A DNA stretch of 64,000 bases. Source: Marisediminitalea aggregata. Lineage in GTDB: Bacteria > Pseudomonadota > Gammaproteobacteria > Enterobacterales > Alteromonadaceae. Below the pieces are notes generated by a model. The model made no database searches and was not told where the DNA came from. It saw nothing but the letters and a program-made list of their open reading frames with translations. This document shows, piece by piece, positions 17,547 to 27,823 of the stretch (the stretch's first letter is position 1; every line of letters starts with the position of its first letter). Location of the stretch: contig NZ_FQWD01000002.1 of assembly GCF_900129565.1 (NCBI RefSeq), positions 434,001 to 498,000 of the forward strand. Direction: 5' to 3'. Position numbers and translations under genes: made by a program.

Positions 17547-19234
17547 TACTTGTCTCCCTTGTCTGCGGCAACATCGAGCATGGGAAGATCCAGGTTGTGC
17601 GCTCGCGCACAGTCTTTAGCAATGTCGTAGCCCGCGTCCGCATGGCGCATGACACCGGTAGCCGGATCGTTGTGCAGTACCCGCGCAATTCGCGCATCGG
17701 CTTCTGCACTGCCGTCACATACAATCACCACACCAGAATGCTGGCTAAAGCCCATTCCCACGCCACCACCGTGATGCAAACTTACCCAGGTTGCGCCGCC
17801 TGCGGTATTCAGCAATGCGTTCAATAATGGCCAGTCAGACACGGCATCAGACCCATCCAGCATGGATTCAGTTTCGCGGTTAGGTGATGCCACGGAGCCT
17901 GAATCCAGGTGGTCGCGGCCAATCACTACAGGCGCACTTAGCTCGCCATTTCTGACCATTTCGTTAAAAGCAAGCCCCAGCTTTTGGCGCTCGCCCAACC
18001 CGACCCAACAGATTCGCGCAGGCAAGCCCTGGAACTGAATTCGCTCACGCGCCATATCCAGCCAGTTGTGTAAATGCGGGTTATCCGGAATAAGCTCTTT
18101 AACTTTGGCGTCGGTTTTATAAATATCTTCCGGGTCGCCCGACAACGCTGCCCAGCGAAACGGACCAATCCCCTGACAGAACAGCGGGCGAATGTACGCT
18201 GGCACAAAACCAGGAAAATCAAACGCATTGGCGACGCCTTCTTCCAGTGCCATCTGGCGAATATTGTTGCCGTAATCCAACGTGGCCGCGCCTGCCGCCT
18301 GAAAGCCGAGCATGGCCTTAACCTGTTTCGCCATGGATTGTTTGGCGGCTTTCACCACGCCGGCTTCATCGGTTTTGCGTTTGGCTGCGCCCTGCTCCAT
18401 GGTCCAGCCGACAGGCAGATAGCCATTAAGGGGATCATGGGCACTGGTTTGGTCGGTCACCACGTCAGGAATAATATTGCGCGCCAGCATTTCCGGGAAT
18501 ATCTCAGCGGCGTTGCCCAGCAGGCCTACAGAAATAGCTTTTCCGTCCTGTTTCGCTGCTTCTAACATACCCAGCGCTTCATCCAGGCTAGTGGCTTTCT
18601 TGTCTACGTAACCTGTTTTTAAACGGAAATCGATACGGCTTTCATCCACTTCAACCGCCAGCATGGAAAAGCCCGCCATGGTTGCAGCCAGAGGCTGTGC
18701 GCCGCCCATGCCGCCAAGGCCTCCGGTCAGGATCCAGCGGCCTTTGCTGTCGCCGTTAAAGTGCGTTTTCGCCACGCTCACAAACGTCTCGTAGGTGCCC
18801 TGAACAATGCCCTGCGAGCCAATGTAAATCCACGAACCGGCGGTCATCTGGCCATACATCATCAGGCCTTCTTTATCCAGCGCGTTAAAGTGTTCCCAGT
18901 TTGCCCAGTGAGGTACCAAATTTGAGTTGGCAATCAATACACGAGGGGCATTTTCGTGGGTAGGAAATACGCCCACGGGTTTGCCCGACTGTACCAGTAA
19001 GGTCTCATCGTTGTTTAACCTTTTAAGTACTTCTACAATCTTGTCGAATGACGCCCAGTCACGCGCAGCCCGGCCGATACCGCCGTAAACCACCAGGCTT
19101 TGCGGGTGTTCGGCCACTTCCGGGTCCAGATTATTCATAAGCATGCGCAACGGCGCTTCGGTCTGCCAGCTTTTGGCGTTCAGTGTAGTACCACGCGGTG
19201 CGCGGATCTCACGGGTAGGGTCGAAACGTGTCAT
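17546..19234 (-). CDS. hutU: Urocanate hydratase
   Basis: About 562 residues; the start is one of two adjacent ATGs at 19237/19234, the second better spaced from GGAG. It converts urocanate to imidazolonepropionate with tightly bound NAD+. Family marks include [18 protein letters not shown] (NAD-binding glycine-rich region), [26 protein letters not shown], and [20 protein letters not shown]. The gene lies between hutC and hutH and shares a transcript with them. Confidence 0.97.
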   Translation of the reverse strand: MTRFDPTREIRAPRGTTLNAKSWQTEAPLRMLMNNLDPEVAEHPQSLVVYGGIGRAARDWASFDKIVEVLKRLNNDETLLVQSGKPVGVFPTHENAPRVLIANSNLVPHWANWEHFNALDKEGLMMYGQMTAGSWIYIGSQGIVQGTYETFVSVAKTHFNGDSKGRWILTGGLGGMGGAQPLAATMAGFSMLAVEVDESRIDFRLKTGYVDKKATSLDEALGMLEAAKQDGKAISVGLLGNAAEIFPEMLARNIIPDVVTDQTSAHDPLNGYLPVGWTMEQGAAKRKTDEAGVVKAAKQSMAKQVKAMLGFQAAGAATLDYGNNIRQMALEEGVANAFDFPGFVPAYIRPLFCQGIGPFRWAALSGDPEDIYKTDAKVKELIPDNPHLHNWLDMARERIQFQGLPARICWVGLGERQKLGLAFNEMVRNGELSAPVVIGRDHLDSGSVASPNRETESMLDGSDAVSDWPLLNALLNTAGGATWVSLHHGGGVGMGFSQHSGVVIVCDGSAEADARIARVLHNDPATGVMRHADAGYDIAKDCARAHNLDLPMLDVAADKGDK

Positions 19235-19257
19235 CATTTCTCCAGGCAATCATTATT

Positions 19258-20031
19258 TTATTTTTGAAAATCCAGGTGGCCGCCCAATCGATAACGACTG
19301 CCCGGATGATAGAGCACCGCATGACTCACCACGCCCTGCTTCTTACCTTCCTTCGACGCCGGGCTATGTGACTGCCCTGAGGCCTTGGCCTGCTGCGGAG
19401 AATGAATGGAAGAATAGGTACGACGGGTCACCTTTAGGCAAGGCTCTGTAGTTTGAATTTGTAATGCGTCTGCAATTTCCCCATCGGCAATCACAGCTTC
19501 AACGCTATGATCGGCCTGCGTCAGGGGCGCGACTAAATTAAGGTAATAGTTAGCTGTTTGCGCGTGAAAGTCGCTTTGCAGATATTCAGGTGCCCAATGC
19601 GGGTTTACCCAGCGGTCTTCATACTGCACCGGCAAGTCATTCTCACAGTGCACAATCACGCTGCGAAACACCTCATCACCCTCATTAACCGCCAGGTGCG
19701 TGGCGATATTGTGGTCAGCCCTGCGGGCTTCCAGCAACACAATGCGATTGGCATAGCGGTGGCCACGGTGCTCAATTTCATCGCGGATACTTTTAATTTC
19801 CAGCATCGAACTCATGGGGCGGTGATCAGACACGAACGTGCCCAGCCCCTGACTGCGCAATAAAATCCCTTCGTCTACCATTTCACTTAGTGCCCGTCTG
19901 GCAGTCATACGGCTCACCCCGTGTTGCTGGGCAAGCTGATTTTCAGACGGCACCTGATCGCCCGGCTTCATATGCCCGGCCTCAATGGCATCCAGAATAA
20001 GTGATTTAATGGCAATGTATCTTGGCTGCAT
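19258..20031 (-). CDS. hutC: HutC, GntR-family repressor of histidine utilisation
   Basis: A 257-residue GntR/HutC protein. The N-terminal winged helix includes MKPGDQVPSENQLAQQHGVSRMTARRALSEMVDEG (recognition helix in VSRMTARRAL), and residues ~95-240 form a UTRA ligand domain (YEDRWVNPHWAPEYL, PCLKVTRRTYS). The C-terminal tail is long and partly low-complexity (QAKASGQSHSPASKEGK), then resumes with a family-like SRYRLGG. HutC proteins are released from DNA by urocanate. It is first in the hutC-U-H unit and divergent from hutI, with the operator between them. Confidence 0.94.
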   Translation of the reverse strand: MQPRYIAIKSLILDAIEAGHMKPGDQVPSENQLAQQHGVSRMTARRALSEMVDEGILLRSQGLGTFVSDHRPMSSMLEIKSIRDEIEHRGHRYANRIVLLEARRADHNIATHLAVNEGDEVFRSVIVHCENDLPVQYEDRWVNPHWAPEYLQSDFHAQTANYYLNLVAPLTQADHSVEAVIADGEIADALQIQTTEPCLKVTRRTYSSIHSPQQAKASGQSHSPASKEGKKQGVVSHAVLYHPGSRYRLGGHLDFQK

Positions 20032-20059
20032 GGCTCTTTAATACGCTAACAATTTGTAT

Positions 20060-20099
20060 CAAGCATACTTGTATATACAAGTATGTACAAGTATGCTTG
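20060..20099. promoter_or_regulatory. HutC operator between hutC and hutI
   Basis: A 40-bp inverted repeat: arms CAAGCATACTTGTA and TACAAGTATGCTTG face each other, and inside lies the perfect 14-bp palindrome CTTGTATATACAAG (20068-20081), close to the CTTGTATGTACAAG type site of HutC. Position in the divergent promoter suggests control of both hutCUH and hutIG. Confidence 0.8.
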
Positions 20100-20133
20100 T
20101 CACATCCTTTATGCATCAGGAATGTGAGAGCCC

Positions 20134-21342
20134 GTGCAATACGACACCCTTATCTACAATGTACGCATTGCGTCTATGCAACATAATGCCCAGCCTTATG
20201 GTCAGCTGTCAGAGTCGGTTGTCGCACTGCTTAAAGGGGTTATAGCGGGCGTTTTTAACGCCGACGCAATACATTCGCTGTCGGCCAGAACGATGATCGA
20301 CGGGCAACAACAATGGTTATTGCCCGGGTTTATCGACTGCCATACGCATCTTGTCTATGGCGGTAATCGTGCCAATGAATTTGAAATGCGCTTGCAGGGT
20401 GTGAGCTACAAAGACATTGCGTTACAGGGCGGCGGCATAAAAAGTACCGTTGAACAGACCCGCAGAGCCAATGAAGCCAGTCTCTTCAAAAGCGCAGCAA
20501 AACGCGCCCGGCGATTGGCCGAAGAAGGTGTTACTACCATTGAGGTAAAATCCGGATACGGACTGGATAACGACACAGAACTGAGAATGTTGCGCGTTGC
20601 TAAATCACTGGAAACTCAGCTGCCGGTCAGGATCGCCACCACTTTCTTAGGAGCCCACGCCCTGCCCCCTGAATTTGCCGACAACGCCGATGCCTACATT
20701 GATTTTGTTTGCGACACCGTATTACCCGATGTTGCCCACAATAATCTTGCTGATGCCGTGGATGTGTTTTGCGAGTCCATTGGATTTACCACCGCACAAA
20801 CCGAAAAAGTGTTTAAAGCTGCTCAGCAATATGGCTTGCCGGTTAAAGCCCATGTTGAACAACTCACCGACAGCAAAGGCGCAGTACTGGCCGCAAAATA
20901 CAATGCGCTGTCGGTAGACCATATTGAATATCTGGCCGAGAGCGATATACCGCATTTGGCTGCAAGCGGCAGTGTGGCAGTGCTATTACCCGGCGCGTTT
21001 TATTACCTGCATGAAACACAAAAGCCGCCAGTAGAAGCGCTTCGGCAGCACAACGTCCCTATGGCCGTCGCCACCGATTTAAACCCCGGCAGTTCGCCGA
21101 TAGCGTCGCTGCTAACCGCCATGAACATGGCTTGCGTATTGTTTGCACTGACGCCCGAAGAGGCGTTACGCGGTGGAACATTGTATGCCGCAAAAGCGCT
21201 CGGACTCAGTGACAGAGGCGAAATCAAGCCCGGTAAACTGGCCGATTTAACGCTGTGGGACATCGAGTCCCCTGCCGAATTGGTTTATACCCTCAACGGT
21301 CATCGCCCCACTAGAGTATTTTTAGGCGGTCAGCATGTTTAA
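20134..21342 (+). CDS. hutI: Imidazolonepropionase
   Basis: A 402-residue amidohydrolase that opens imidazolonepropionate to N-formimidoyl-L-glutamate. Metal ligands are in DCHTHLVYGGNRANEF (~residues 69-84), KAHVEQL and DHIEYL, and ATDLNPGSSP near the C-terminus. The start is a GTG with a weak upstream site. Its 3' end overlaps hutG by 8 bases, so the pair is co-translated. Substrate follows from context and family. Confidence 0.96.
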   Translation: MQYDTLIYNVRIASMQHNAQPYGQLSESVVALLKGVIAGVFNADAIHSLSARTMIDGQQQWLLPGFIDCHTHLVYGGNRANEFEMRLQGVSYKDIALQGGGIKSTVEQTRRANEASLFKSAAKRARRLAEEGVTTIEVKSGYGLDNDTELRMLRVAKSLETQLPVRIATTFLGAHALPPEFADNADAYIDFVCDTVLPDVAHNNLADAVDVFCESIGFTTAQTEKVFKAAQQYGLPVKAHVEQLTDSKGAVLAAKYNALSVDHIEYLAESDIPHLAASGSVAVLLPGAFYYLHETQKPPVEALRQHNVPMAVATDLNPGSSPIASLLTAMNMACVLFALTPEEALRGGTLYAAKALGLSDRGEIKPGKLADLTLWDIESPAELVYTLNGHRPTRVFLGGQHV

Positions 21343-22282
21343 CTGGCAGGGACGAACAGACACAGAGGACGGCAATAAAGGCCTTCGATGGCATCAGGTC
21401 GTCAACCAGCAAGGGCATTCAGATCTCCCGGCAATCAATCTGGTTGGGTTAGCCAGTGACTTGGGTGTGCGGGCAAACAAAGGCCGGCCCGGCGCAAATG
21501 AAGGCCCGGTTAGCATTCGTGAAGCGCTGGCAAATTTACCATGGCACTGGGGTGCCCGGCTTATTGACAGCGGCGATACCCTCGCCGACTCAGATTTAAG
21601 CGATGCCCAGTCCCATTATGCAAACGCCGTGAGCCAGGCGCTGTTGCAGTCGCAGTTTGTACTGGGTTTAGGCGGCGGCCACGAAATTGCGTGGGGAAGT
21701 TATCAGGGGTTATATAACGCCTTGCAAACCTCTTCACATCAAACGAAAAAGATCGGCATCGTTAATTTTGATGCGCATTTTGACTTGCGTCGCCCAGCAC
21801 CATACACCAGCTCAGGCACGCCATTCAGACAAATTCACGCTCACTGTGAACAGCATGGCGACGATTTTCAGTATGCTTGTATCGGCATATCACGGGCGGC
21901 TAACACAAAGGCGTTATTTGATTTTGCAGACACAACTGGCACCCGCTACTTACTGGATACACAGTGTACCCTTGATGCGGCAAAAGCGTTGCTCACGCCC
22001 ATGTTGCAAAATGTCGATCAGCTCTATGTGACTATTTGCCTGGATGCGTTTCCGGCATCAGCCGCACCTGGCGTCAGTGCGCCCAGTGCGCTGGGTATCG
22101 ATGTACTTTTTGTTATCCAGGTTTTGCATTTTCTGGCTCAGCAACAGGCCGCCTGCAATTACCGATGGGCACTGTGCGATATTGCTGAAATGAACCCGGC
22201 TTTTGACATCGACAAGCGCACTGCCAAACTGGCTGCGCGCCTGGGTTTTGAGGTAGCGGATGCGTTGCTGCCAACCCGCTAA
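21335..22282 (+). CDS. hutG: Formimidoylglutamase (arginase family)
   Basis: A 315-residue ureohydrolase-fold enzyme that splits N-formimidoylglutamate to glutamate and formamide. Mn ligands visible are GLGGGHE, NFDAHFDLR and the C-terminal region LDAFPASAAPGVSAPS. In the last motif the arginase-type D-x-D reads C-x-D (TICLDAF), so the first aspartate is replaced. This may be normal for a subgroup. It completes a four-step route in which HutG, not HutF, finishes the pathway. The 3' end overlaps the convergent hydrolase gene by a few bases. Confidence 0.93.
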   Translation: MFNWQGRTDTEDGNKGLRWHQVVNQQGHSDLPAINLVGLASDLGVRANKGRPGANEGPVSIREALANLPWHWGARLIDSGDTLADSDLSDAQSHYANAVSQALLQSQFVLGLGGGHEIAWGSYQGLYNALQTSSHQTKKIGIVNFDAHFDLRRPAPYTSSGTPFRQIHAHCEQHGDDFQYACIGISRAANTKALFDFADTTGTRYLLDTQCTLDAAKALLTPMLQNVDQLYVTICLDAFPASAAPGVSAPSALGIDVLFVIQVLHFLAQQQAACNYRWALCDIAEMNPAFDIDKRTAKLAARLGFEVADALLPTR

Positions 22283-23562
22283 CCTTGTTTACGTTTTCGA
22301 CGAAGGCTTGTAAAAACACCCAGTGCAATCGCACTAACAAGAATAACCACCGCGCCAATCAGCACTCGCATGATCATAGCCGGAAAGGTATTTCCCAACA
22401 CATAAATATCGGGTTTACCGGTTTTCCACGTTGTCCACTCGGTAGCCAGGTTCGATGCCAGAGCCTCTTTATTGCCCGATTGAATGGCAATTAACCCGTC
22501 GCCGGTTGCAGGGTCAATACGTACAGTACTGTTTAAGTACGGAGACTGGCCGCCATGCCCGACAATGTTGTCGCCTGCGCCATTCGGAGCGAATAGCATG
22601 ATGCCCGTGCCCCAGATATCCAACCCGTCGACGTTTGCCTCAGGCATTCGCATCGCTGCCAGACTAGCGTCGCTGAGTAATCGTGGCATCGCAGGATCTG
22701 CCTCTGCCGAAGGCAACTGAGCATTGGCGAAGCGCACTAAATCACTCAGTGTGGTGTAAAGGCCTGTTGCCGCCAGAGACGTGTAGTTGGGATAGATTTG
22801 CTCGTCGCCATTTTCGCCAAAATACTGCGCCAATGCCGGGTTTGCACGGTCTAACTCAAAACTCGAATGCTCCATACCCAACGGCGCAAATACGGCGCGC
22901 TGCATGAAATTGGCGAAGGGTTCACCTGTCACCTCTTCAATAATTAACTGCGTCAGATTGTAGCTACCGCCGGAATACATCCACTTCGTGCCGGGCTCTA
23001 TGCCCACCAGCACTTTGCCACTTTTACCCGGATCCGCATCTAAGGCCTGGGTAAGATGAGACTCTAACGGCTGTACCGGCTCGCCGAGTTTGAAGCCGCT
23101 ATGCCCAAGCCCATCGGTAATACCCGCAGTGTGGCTCAGCAATAATCGCAAGGTAACTTTGTTGTTGTCGAAGTCACTGGGCGGCAGTTGCCAACGCGTC
23201 AGATATTCAGAAACTGGCGTATCTAAATCCAGTTTGCCTTCCTCGACTAATTGCATCACACCCACTGCGGTGACCCACTTGCTTAACGACGCCACACCAA
23301 AAACCGACTCCTCTGTTACCGGCTTGCCAACAGACATAGTGTCTGTATGCATGACTTTGCCTTTTTCCAGCATCGCTAATACCAGGTTACCTTGAGCTTC
23401 ATTGCGCGCTTCAACACTGACTGCCTTGGCAAAACTGACTGTGTCACCTCGCTCCGCGAGAGGCGTCAGCCCCCACCCTTCGGTTGTGGCCACAAAATTT
23501 ATTGCTACCCAGGCAACTAACATTGTCAGTGTCCCCAGGGTCCATAAAATAAACCGCTTCAT
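22279..23562 (-). CDS. Membrane-anchored serine beta-lactamase-like hydrolase
   Basis: A 427-residue protein. A signal anchor (WTLGTLTMLVAWVAINFV) is followed by a class C/PBP-like domain with the nucleophile in SLSK (S92, K95), a YSGGSYN Y-x-N element and a C-terminal HGGQSPYL (H/KTG-like). A second membrane span near the C-terminus (MIMRVLIGAVVILVSAIAL) ends in a basic tail, so the catalytic domain faces the periplasm. Family members include esterases and peptidases as well as lactamases, so resistance cannot be assumed. It is convergent with hutG. Confidence 0.87.
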   Translation of the reverse strand: MKRFILWTLGTLTMLVAWVAINFVATTEGWGLTPLAERGDTVSFAKAVSVEARNEAQGNLVLAMLEKGKVMHTDTMSVGKPVTEESVFGVASLSKWVTAVGVMQLVEEGKLDLDTPVSEYLTRWQLPPSDFDNNKVTLRLLLSHTAGITDGLGHSGFKLGEPVQPLESHLTQALDADPGKSGKVLVGIEPGTKWMYSGGSYNLTQLIIEEVTGEPFANFMQRAVFAPLGMEHSSFELDRANPALAQYFGENGDEQIYPNYTSLAATGLYTTLSDLVRFANAQLPSAEADPAMPRLLSDASLAAMRMPEANVDGLDIWGTGIMLFAPNGAGDNIVGHGGQSPYLNSTVRIDPATGDGLIAIQSGNKEALASNLATEWTTWKTGKPDIYVLGNTFPAMIMRVLIGAVVILVSAIALGVFTSLRRKRKQG

Positions 23563-23749
23563 GCTCGTTTCTGTCTTTTTTTGATATGTTTCGCACCGGG
23601 GGCTTTGTCCCGTTTAATGCGTAATCTTATGCTGGCAAAAAAATAGTGCTGAACAGAAATACCGAAAACACATACTTTTCGTCCGTTTTGCGCTGGTAAC
23701 AAAATGTAAGAAACAAAAATGGTGAAATTGCGTTTTCAGATGTTTAGAG

Positions 23750-24550
23750 TTACTGAATAAAATCAATAATTTCGTCAATAACCGCAGGGCTATTCAGAAT
23801 ACGGCGATGTCCCAGCCCCTCGGTTTTATATAGCCGGGCATAGGGATAGGTTGTTACAAATTGCTCGGCATCGCCAAAAGGGACTTCCTTATCCTGTGTA
23901 TCGTGGACCACCAGTGCCTGCTTAGCGATTCTCGACAAATTGCCCGAAGCATCCAATACCCGATGCGATGTGCCAACGCGGTTATCAGCAACATCATAGA
24001 GCGCATCAAGGCCGCGTTGATTGAGCCCCAACATGGAAGCAAAACGGTTGAGCACACCGGTTAAATTTGCCGGTGCGCCAACCAGCACCAGCTTATTAAA
24101 TCGCGAATAACGGATGTTATGTAAAGCCAGTGCAGCACCGCCCAATGAGTGACCGATTGCCGCATGAACCTCCACAGCCTGACTGCTCAGGACGTGTTCT
24201 ACTGCCCTGATAAACTCCCCCGGATGCGAGAGACATTCGCCCTGATAGTGGTGTCCTTTAGGCACAGGGGCAATGACCCGGTAGTCGTGCTGCAACAACC
24301 GGGTTAGCAAATCCGAAAATTGAGATACCGCGCCGGACCAACCATGCAACAGCATTATCGTCGGTCCAGTCCCTCGCCACACCTTGACGCATGTCTCTTC
24401 ACTCACGTGCAGCACTTCGTCAGGGACTGGTATTTCCGCGTTATTGACCGGCAGCTGTGGGGTGAACAGGAGTTTTCCAGCCTGCCTGGCCGCCATTTTG
24501 GGCCAGACCCGGCTTAGCAGAAAGAAATAGATTTTAATAACAGCACGCAT
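23750..24550 (-). CDS. Alpha/beta hydrolase
   Basis: About 266 residues from MRAVIKIYFFL; a longer frame to 24592 has no better site. The fold shows an oxyanion HGW (MLLHGWSGAVSQF), nucleophile elbow GHSLGG, a late aspartate in HDTQDKEVPFGD and a histidine in GLGHRRIL, i.e. a complete Ser-Asp-His triad. An N-terminal hydrophobic segment may be an uncleaved anchor. Substrate is unknown. It is followed at some distance by a LysR gene on the same strand. Confidence 0.85.
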   Translation of the reverse strand: MRAVIKIYFFLLSRVWPKMAARQAGKLLFTPQLPVNNAEIPVPDEVLHVSEETCVKVWRGTGPTIMLLHGWSGAVSQFSDLLTRLLQHDYRVIAPVPKGHHYQGECLSHPGEFIRAVEHVLSSQAVEVHAAIGHSLGGAALALHNIRYSRFNKLVLVGAPANLTGVLNRFASMLGLNQRGLDALYDVADNRVGTSHRVLDASGNLSRIAKQALVVHDTQDKEVPFGDAEQFVTTYPYARLYKTEGLGHRRILNSPAVIDEIIDFIQ

Positions 24551-24683
24551 AGTAGGCACTTCACAATGATTCAAACAATGGCGCACATTCATACGCCGCC
24601 ATACTCGTTATCGCAAGGTCGTGCCCCGATTACCGGACGTTCTGCACAAAAATACGGACGCGTAGTTCAGGCGAGCATGAGGT

Positions 24684-25610
24684 TTAACAGGTCAATGTGC
24701 TCCAGTCCTGACACATCCGGTTAAACGCAGCTTGTAATCGCGGGGTCATAAAATCAATGAAACTGCGCTGTTTTAGAGGCAGCACGTCCTGACGAATATA
24801 AAGCAGGTTCACTGGAAAGGGTTCTGGCGCAAACTCCTGTAGCACACGGTTAAGTTCGCCGCTTTTTAACCAGGGCAGCGCCTGATAAGACAGCACCCTG
24901 GCAATCCCTAAGCCCTGCCGGGCCGAATGTACAGCAATGTCGGTTGAGTTTGCTCTGATACGGGAGTTTACCGGCACACTCAGTTCTTCATTGTTAGCAC
25001 TGAAACGCCAATGCGTGGCAGAATCCAGTCCTTCAAACGTAATGCAGTCGTGTTCGCTGAGGGATGCCAAATCTGTTGGCATGCCACGCTGTGCAATATA
25101 CTCCGGACTGGCGCAGAGAATTTTTTGCACCTGTCCCAGACGCTTTGCCACCAGCTCACTGTCGGGCAAACGCCCGACCCGAATAGCTACATCGACAACA
25201 TCTTCATACATATGCATGTTTTGGTCGGTCAATATCAGTTTTACGCTCACATCACTGTAGAGCTTGAGGTATTCAGCCAACAGAGGAAAGACGTGCATAC
25301 GACCCATAATGATCGGTGCGGTAACGGTTAAACAGCCTTTGGGTTCGCGGTATTCCCCTTTTGCATCCCGCTCAATCTCCGACACCATCGACAACACTTC
25401 GCGACTGGACGCCAGGTATTTTTCACCGGCGTCGGTCAGTACCAGATTTCGCGTAGAGCGCAGTACCAGCTGCACACCAAGATACTCTTCCAGTTCTTTT
25501 ACCTGGCGGCTGACTGTGGTTTGCGGTTTATTCAGTTTTCTGGCCGCCGCCGAGAAACTTCCGCACTCCATTACGGTACTGAAAATCTGCATTGCACTGA
25601 GTCGATCCAT
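24684..25610 (-). CDS. LysR-family transcriptional regulator
   Basis: A 308-residue protein with an N-terminal winged helix (MQIFSTVMECGSFSAAARKLNKPQTTVSRQVKELEE) and a periplasmic-binding-like effector domain from residue ~90. It is divergent from the carboxymuconolactone decarboxylase/DUF1348 pair, with 113 bases between the starts, so it probably activates those genes. The effector is unknown. Confidence 0.93.
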   Translation of the reverse strand: MDRLSAMQIFSTVMECGSFSAAARKLNKPQTTVSRQVKELEEYLGVQLVLRSTRNLVLTDAGEKYLASSREVLSMVSEIERDAKGEYREPKGCLTVTAPIIMGRMHVFPLLAEYLKLYSDVSVKLILTDQNMHMYEDVVDVAIRVGRLPDSELVAKRLGQVQKILCASPEYIAQRGMPTDLASLSEHDCITFEGLDSATHWRFSANNEELSVPVNSRIRANSTDIAVHSARQGLGIARVLSYQALPWLKSGELNRVLQEFAPEPFPVNLLYIRQDVLPLKQRSFIDFMTPRLQAAFNRMCQDWSTLTC

Positions 25611-25723
25611 CTATCTCTCCAAAAAATGGGTAGGTGCTAAACAAAATCACCCACTACTCACATCCATTAAGGCGCTTTACATTAACAATCAAGACGACAA
25701 TTTAACCAATCGAGGAATACATA

Positions 25724-26266
25724 ATGTCTCGTTTAACTATCCCGGAGTCAATTGCCGATGCACCTCACGCTTCGCAATCGTTGCTTGAGGCCGTCCAGGG
25801 TAAGTTAGGTATGGTGCCTAATTTATTTCGTCTGGTTGGCAACAATCCGGCGGCACTGAAAGGTTATCTGTCGCTCACTGAATCGTTAACTGAAGGCATA
25901 CTCCCTCTGCAGTTGCAGGAAGCCATTGCACTGGCTATCGCAGAAACAAACCGGTGTACATATTGCTTGTCTGCACACAGTTTTATAGCAGCGAACTTAG
26001 CGAACGTGCCTGAAGACGAAATCAGGTCGAACCGTAAAGGCTTGTCTGATGACGCCAAAACACAGGTTGCTTTGCAATTTGCCGTGGCGGTCGCCGAACT
26101 GAATGGCCGGGTCAACGACCAGTTGCTCAACGCCGTAAAGCAAGCTGGCTTCAGCGACGCCGAGATTATTGAAATTATTTTGCACGTTGCCCTGAACACC
26201 TGGACCAACAGCGTGAATAACGTAGCCGATACCGAAGTGGACTTTCCACTGGTGATCCCTTTTTAA
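25724..26266 (+). CDS. Carboxymuconolactone decarboxylase/AhpD-like protein
   Basis: A 180-residue AhpD-fold protein with the redox motif CTYCLSAH (C-x-x-C followed by H) at ~residues 67-74 and [20 protein letters not shown] near the N-terminus, as in peroxidase-related CMD proteins. Such enzymes act as small thiol peroxidase or reductase partners. AGGAAT precedes the ATG. It heads a two-gene unit with DUF1348, divergent from LysR. Confidence 0.9.
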   Translation: MSRLTIPESIADAPHASQSLLEAVQGKLGMVPNLFRLVGNNPAALKGYLSLTESLTEGILPLQLQEAIALAIAETNRCTYCLSAHSFIAANLANVPEDEIRSNRKGLSDDAKTQVALQFAVAVAELNGRVNDQLLNAVKQAGFSDAEIIEIILHVALNTWTNSVNNVADTEVDFPLVIPF

Positions 26267-26291
26267 GTTTACTAATACAAGGAGTTATACC

Positions 26292-26771
26292 ATGCACGCC
26301 ATCGACGAATACCGCCCACCCGTGCCGCCATTTACACGTGAAACGGCCATCAAAAAAGTACGCCTGGCTGAAGACGGCTGGAACTCGAAAGATCCGGAAC
26401 GCGTAGCACAGGCCTATAGTCTGGGCACCAAGTGGCGTAACCGCGCCGAGTTTGTTGAAGGGCGGGACCAAGCCCGCGACTTTCTGGCTCGCAAATGGGC
26501 AAAAGAGCTGGAATACCGATTAATCAAAGAGCTCTGGGCGTTTACCGATAACCGCATTGCCGTGCGCTACGCCTACGAATGGCGCGACGACTCAGGCAAC
26601 TGGTTTCGCTCATACGGCAACGAAAACTGGGAATTCAATGAGCAAGGCTTAATGACCAATCGCCATGCCTCGCTGAACGATCTCCCGATCACCGAAGAAG
26701 AGCGATTGTTCCGCTGGCCAGAGGGACGCCGTCCTGATGACCACCCGGGTCTCTCTGATCTGGGGTTATAA
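26292..26771 (+). CDS. DUF1348 (NTF2-like) protein
   Basis: A 159-residue SnoaL/NTF2-like protein of the DUF1348 type, recognisable by [39 protein letters not shown] and [29 protein letters not shown]. Function of the family is unknown. It begins 25 bases after the CMD gene and ends convergently with nothing; the following intergenic stretch leads into an AraC gene. Confidence 0.9.
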   Translation: MHAIDEYRPPVPPFTRETAIKKVRLAEDGWNSKDPERVAQAYSLGTKWRNRAEFVEGRDQARDFLARKWAKELEYRLIKELWAFTDNRIAVRYAYEWRDDSGNWFRSYGNENWEFNEQGLMTNRHASLNDLPITEEERLFRWPEGRRPDDHPGLSDLGL

Positions 26772-26969
26772 ACCTGACTGCTGACGCACTTCCGCGTCAG
26801 CGTTAAAACACAATTTTTGCACAGTCACTTCGTTGATACGCAGTAGTGACGCCACAGGTCTGTCGCTTTGGCAGCAGGCCAGGGCTTCGTATTGCTCGAA
26901 TTTAGCGGTCTTATGCCGGGCAACAGAAGGTTCAACATCGACTGTTATCGTTAAAAAGAGACAATTGAC

Positions 26970-27812
26970 ATGGAAAATTTAAGTGCATTACTCAACCAAC
27001 ATACCTTCACTAGCGAAGTTAATCACTGCGGGTTGTTAACCGCTGCTAAACACTTCACTGCGCGCGGTCAACTGCATTTGCTGGAGTCCGGCAAAGTCCG
27101 CATTCTACGCAAAGGGCAACGGGAATTACTCATGGACAGACCGTCAATGGTGTTTTTTCCCATTGGCGTAACACACCGCGTTGAGCCGGTGGACGCTGAC
27201 ACTGCACCAAAACTGATCAGCGCCAGTGTTACGTTTGCCGCAAACCAGTCTTCGCTGCTGGTAAATGCATTACCCGATGTCATGTATTTACAGCTGACAC
27301 CCGACTGCGCGGTATCCGGCACGGCCCGCTGGTTGATCAACGAAATACAAACCCAACGGTTTGGTAAACAAACCATGCTGAACCGCCTGGGCGAAATATT
27401 CATTTTACAAATCCTGCGCCACGCCACCGAACACGGCAATTTGCAGGAAGGCACCGTGAGCGCCATCAATCACCCGCAGATGTCAAAAGTGATCAACCGC
27501 ATCCATCAGGACCCGGCTTATCACTGGACCTTAGACAATCTTGCAAGTATTGCAGCCATGTCCCGGTCTAAATTCGCTGAGCAGTTCAAACAACTGGTTG
27601 GCCAAACGCCCAATGAGTACATCACAGGCCTGCGGCTCACGCTTGCACAGAAGTTACTGAAGAACAACAAGCCGGTGAACTATGTGGCCGGCGAAGTAGG
27701 TTACGAGCACGGTTCGGCGCTGGCGCGTATTTTTAAGAAAAAACTCGGTTTATCGCCGCGGCAGTGGTTGCAGCAAACGAAGCGCAACAGCGTGCAACAA
27801 GCCATTATTTAG
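26970..27812 (+). CDS. AraC-family regulator, first of a tandem pair
   Basis: A 280-residue protein: residues ~10-140 are a cupin-type AraC_N domain (LHLLESGKVRILRKGQRELLMD, PSMVFFPIGVTHRV) and residues ~180-275 an AraC DNA-binding domain (LDNLASIAAMSRSKFAEQFKQLVG, VGYEHGSALARIFKKKLGLSPRQW). It is 12 bases upstream of a similar AraC gene, which suggests tandem duplication. Its targets may be the DoxX and unknown genes downstream. Confidence 0.92.
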   Translation: MENLSALLNQHTFTSEVNHCGLLTAAKHFTARGQLHLLESGKVRILRKGQRELLMDRPSMVFFPIGVTHRVEPVDADTAPKLISASVTFAANQSSLLVNALPDVMYLQLTPDCAVSGTARWLINEIQTQRFGKQTMLNRLGEIFILQILRHATEHGNLQEGTVSAINHPQMSKVINRIHQDPAYHWTLDNLASIAAMSRSKFAEQFKQLVGQTPNEYITGLRLTLAQKLLKNNKPVNYVAGEVGYEHGSALARIFKKKLGLSPRQWLQQTKRNSVQQAII

Positions 27813-27823
27813 AAGGAAATCTC

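Noticed and set aside
18074..18565. 163-residue antisense frame within hutU
   Set aside because: Basic, cysteine-rich antisense translation without support; hutU is clear.
22279..23562. Classical antibiotic-resistance beta-lactamase
   Set aside because: Only the general SxxK/YxN fold is present; membrane anchors and context do not favour a resistance enzyme.
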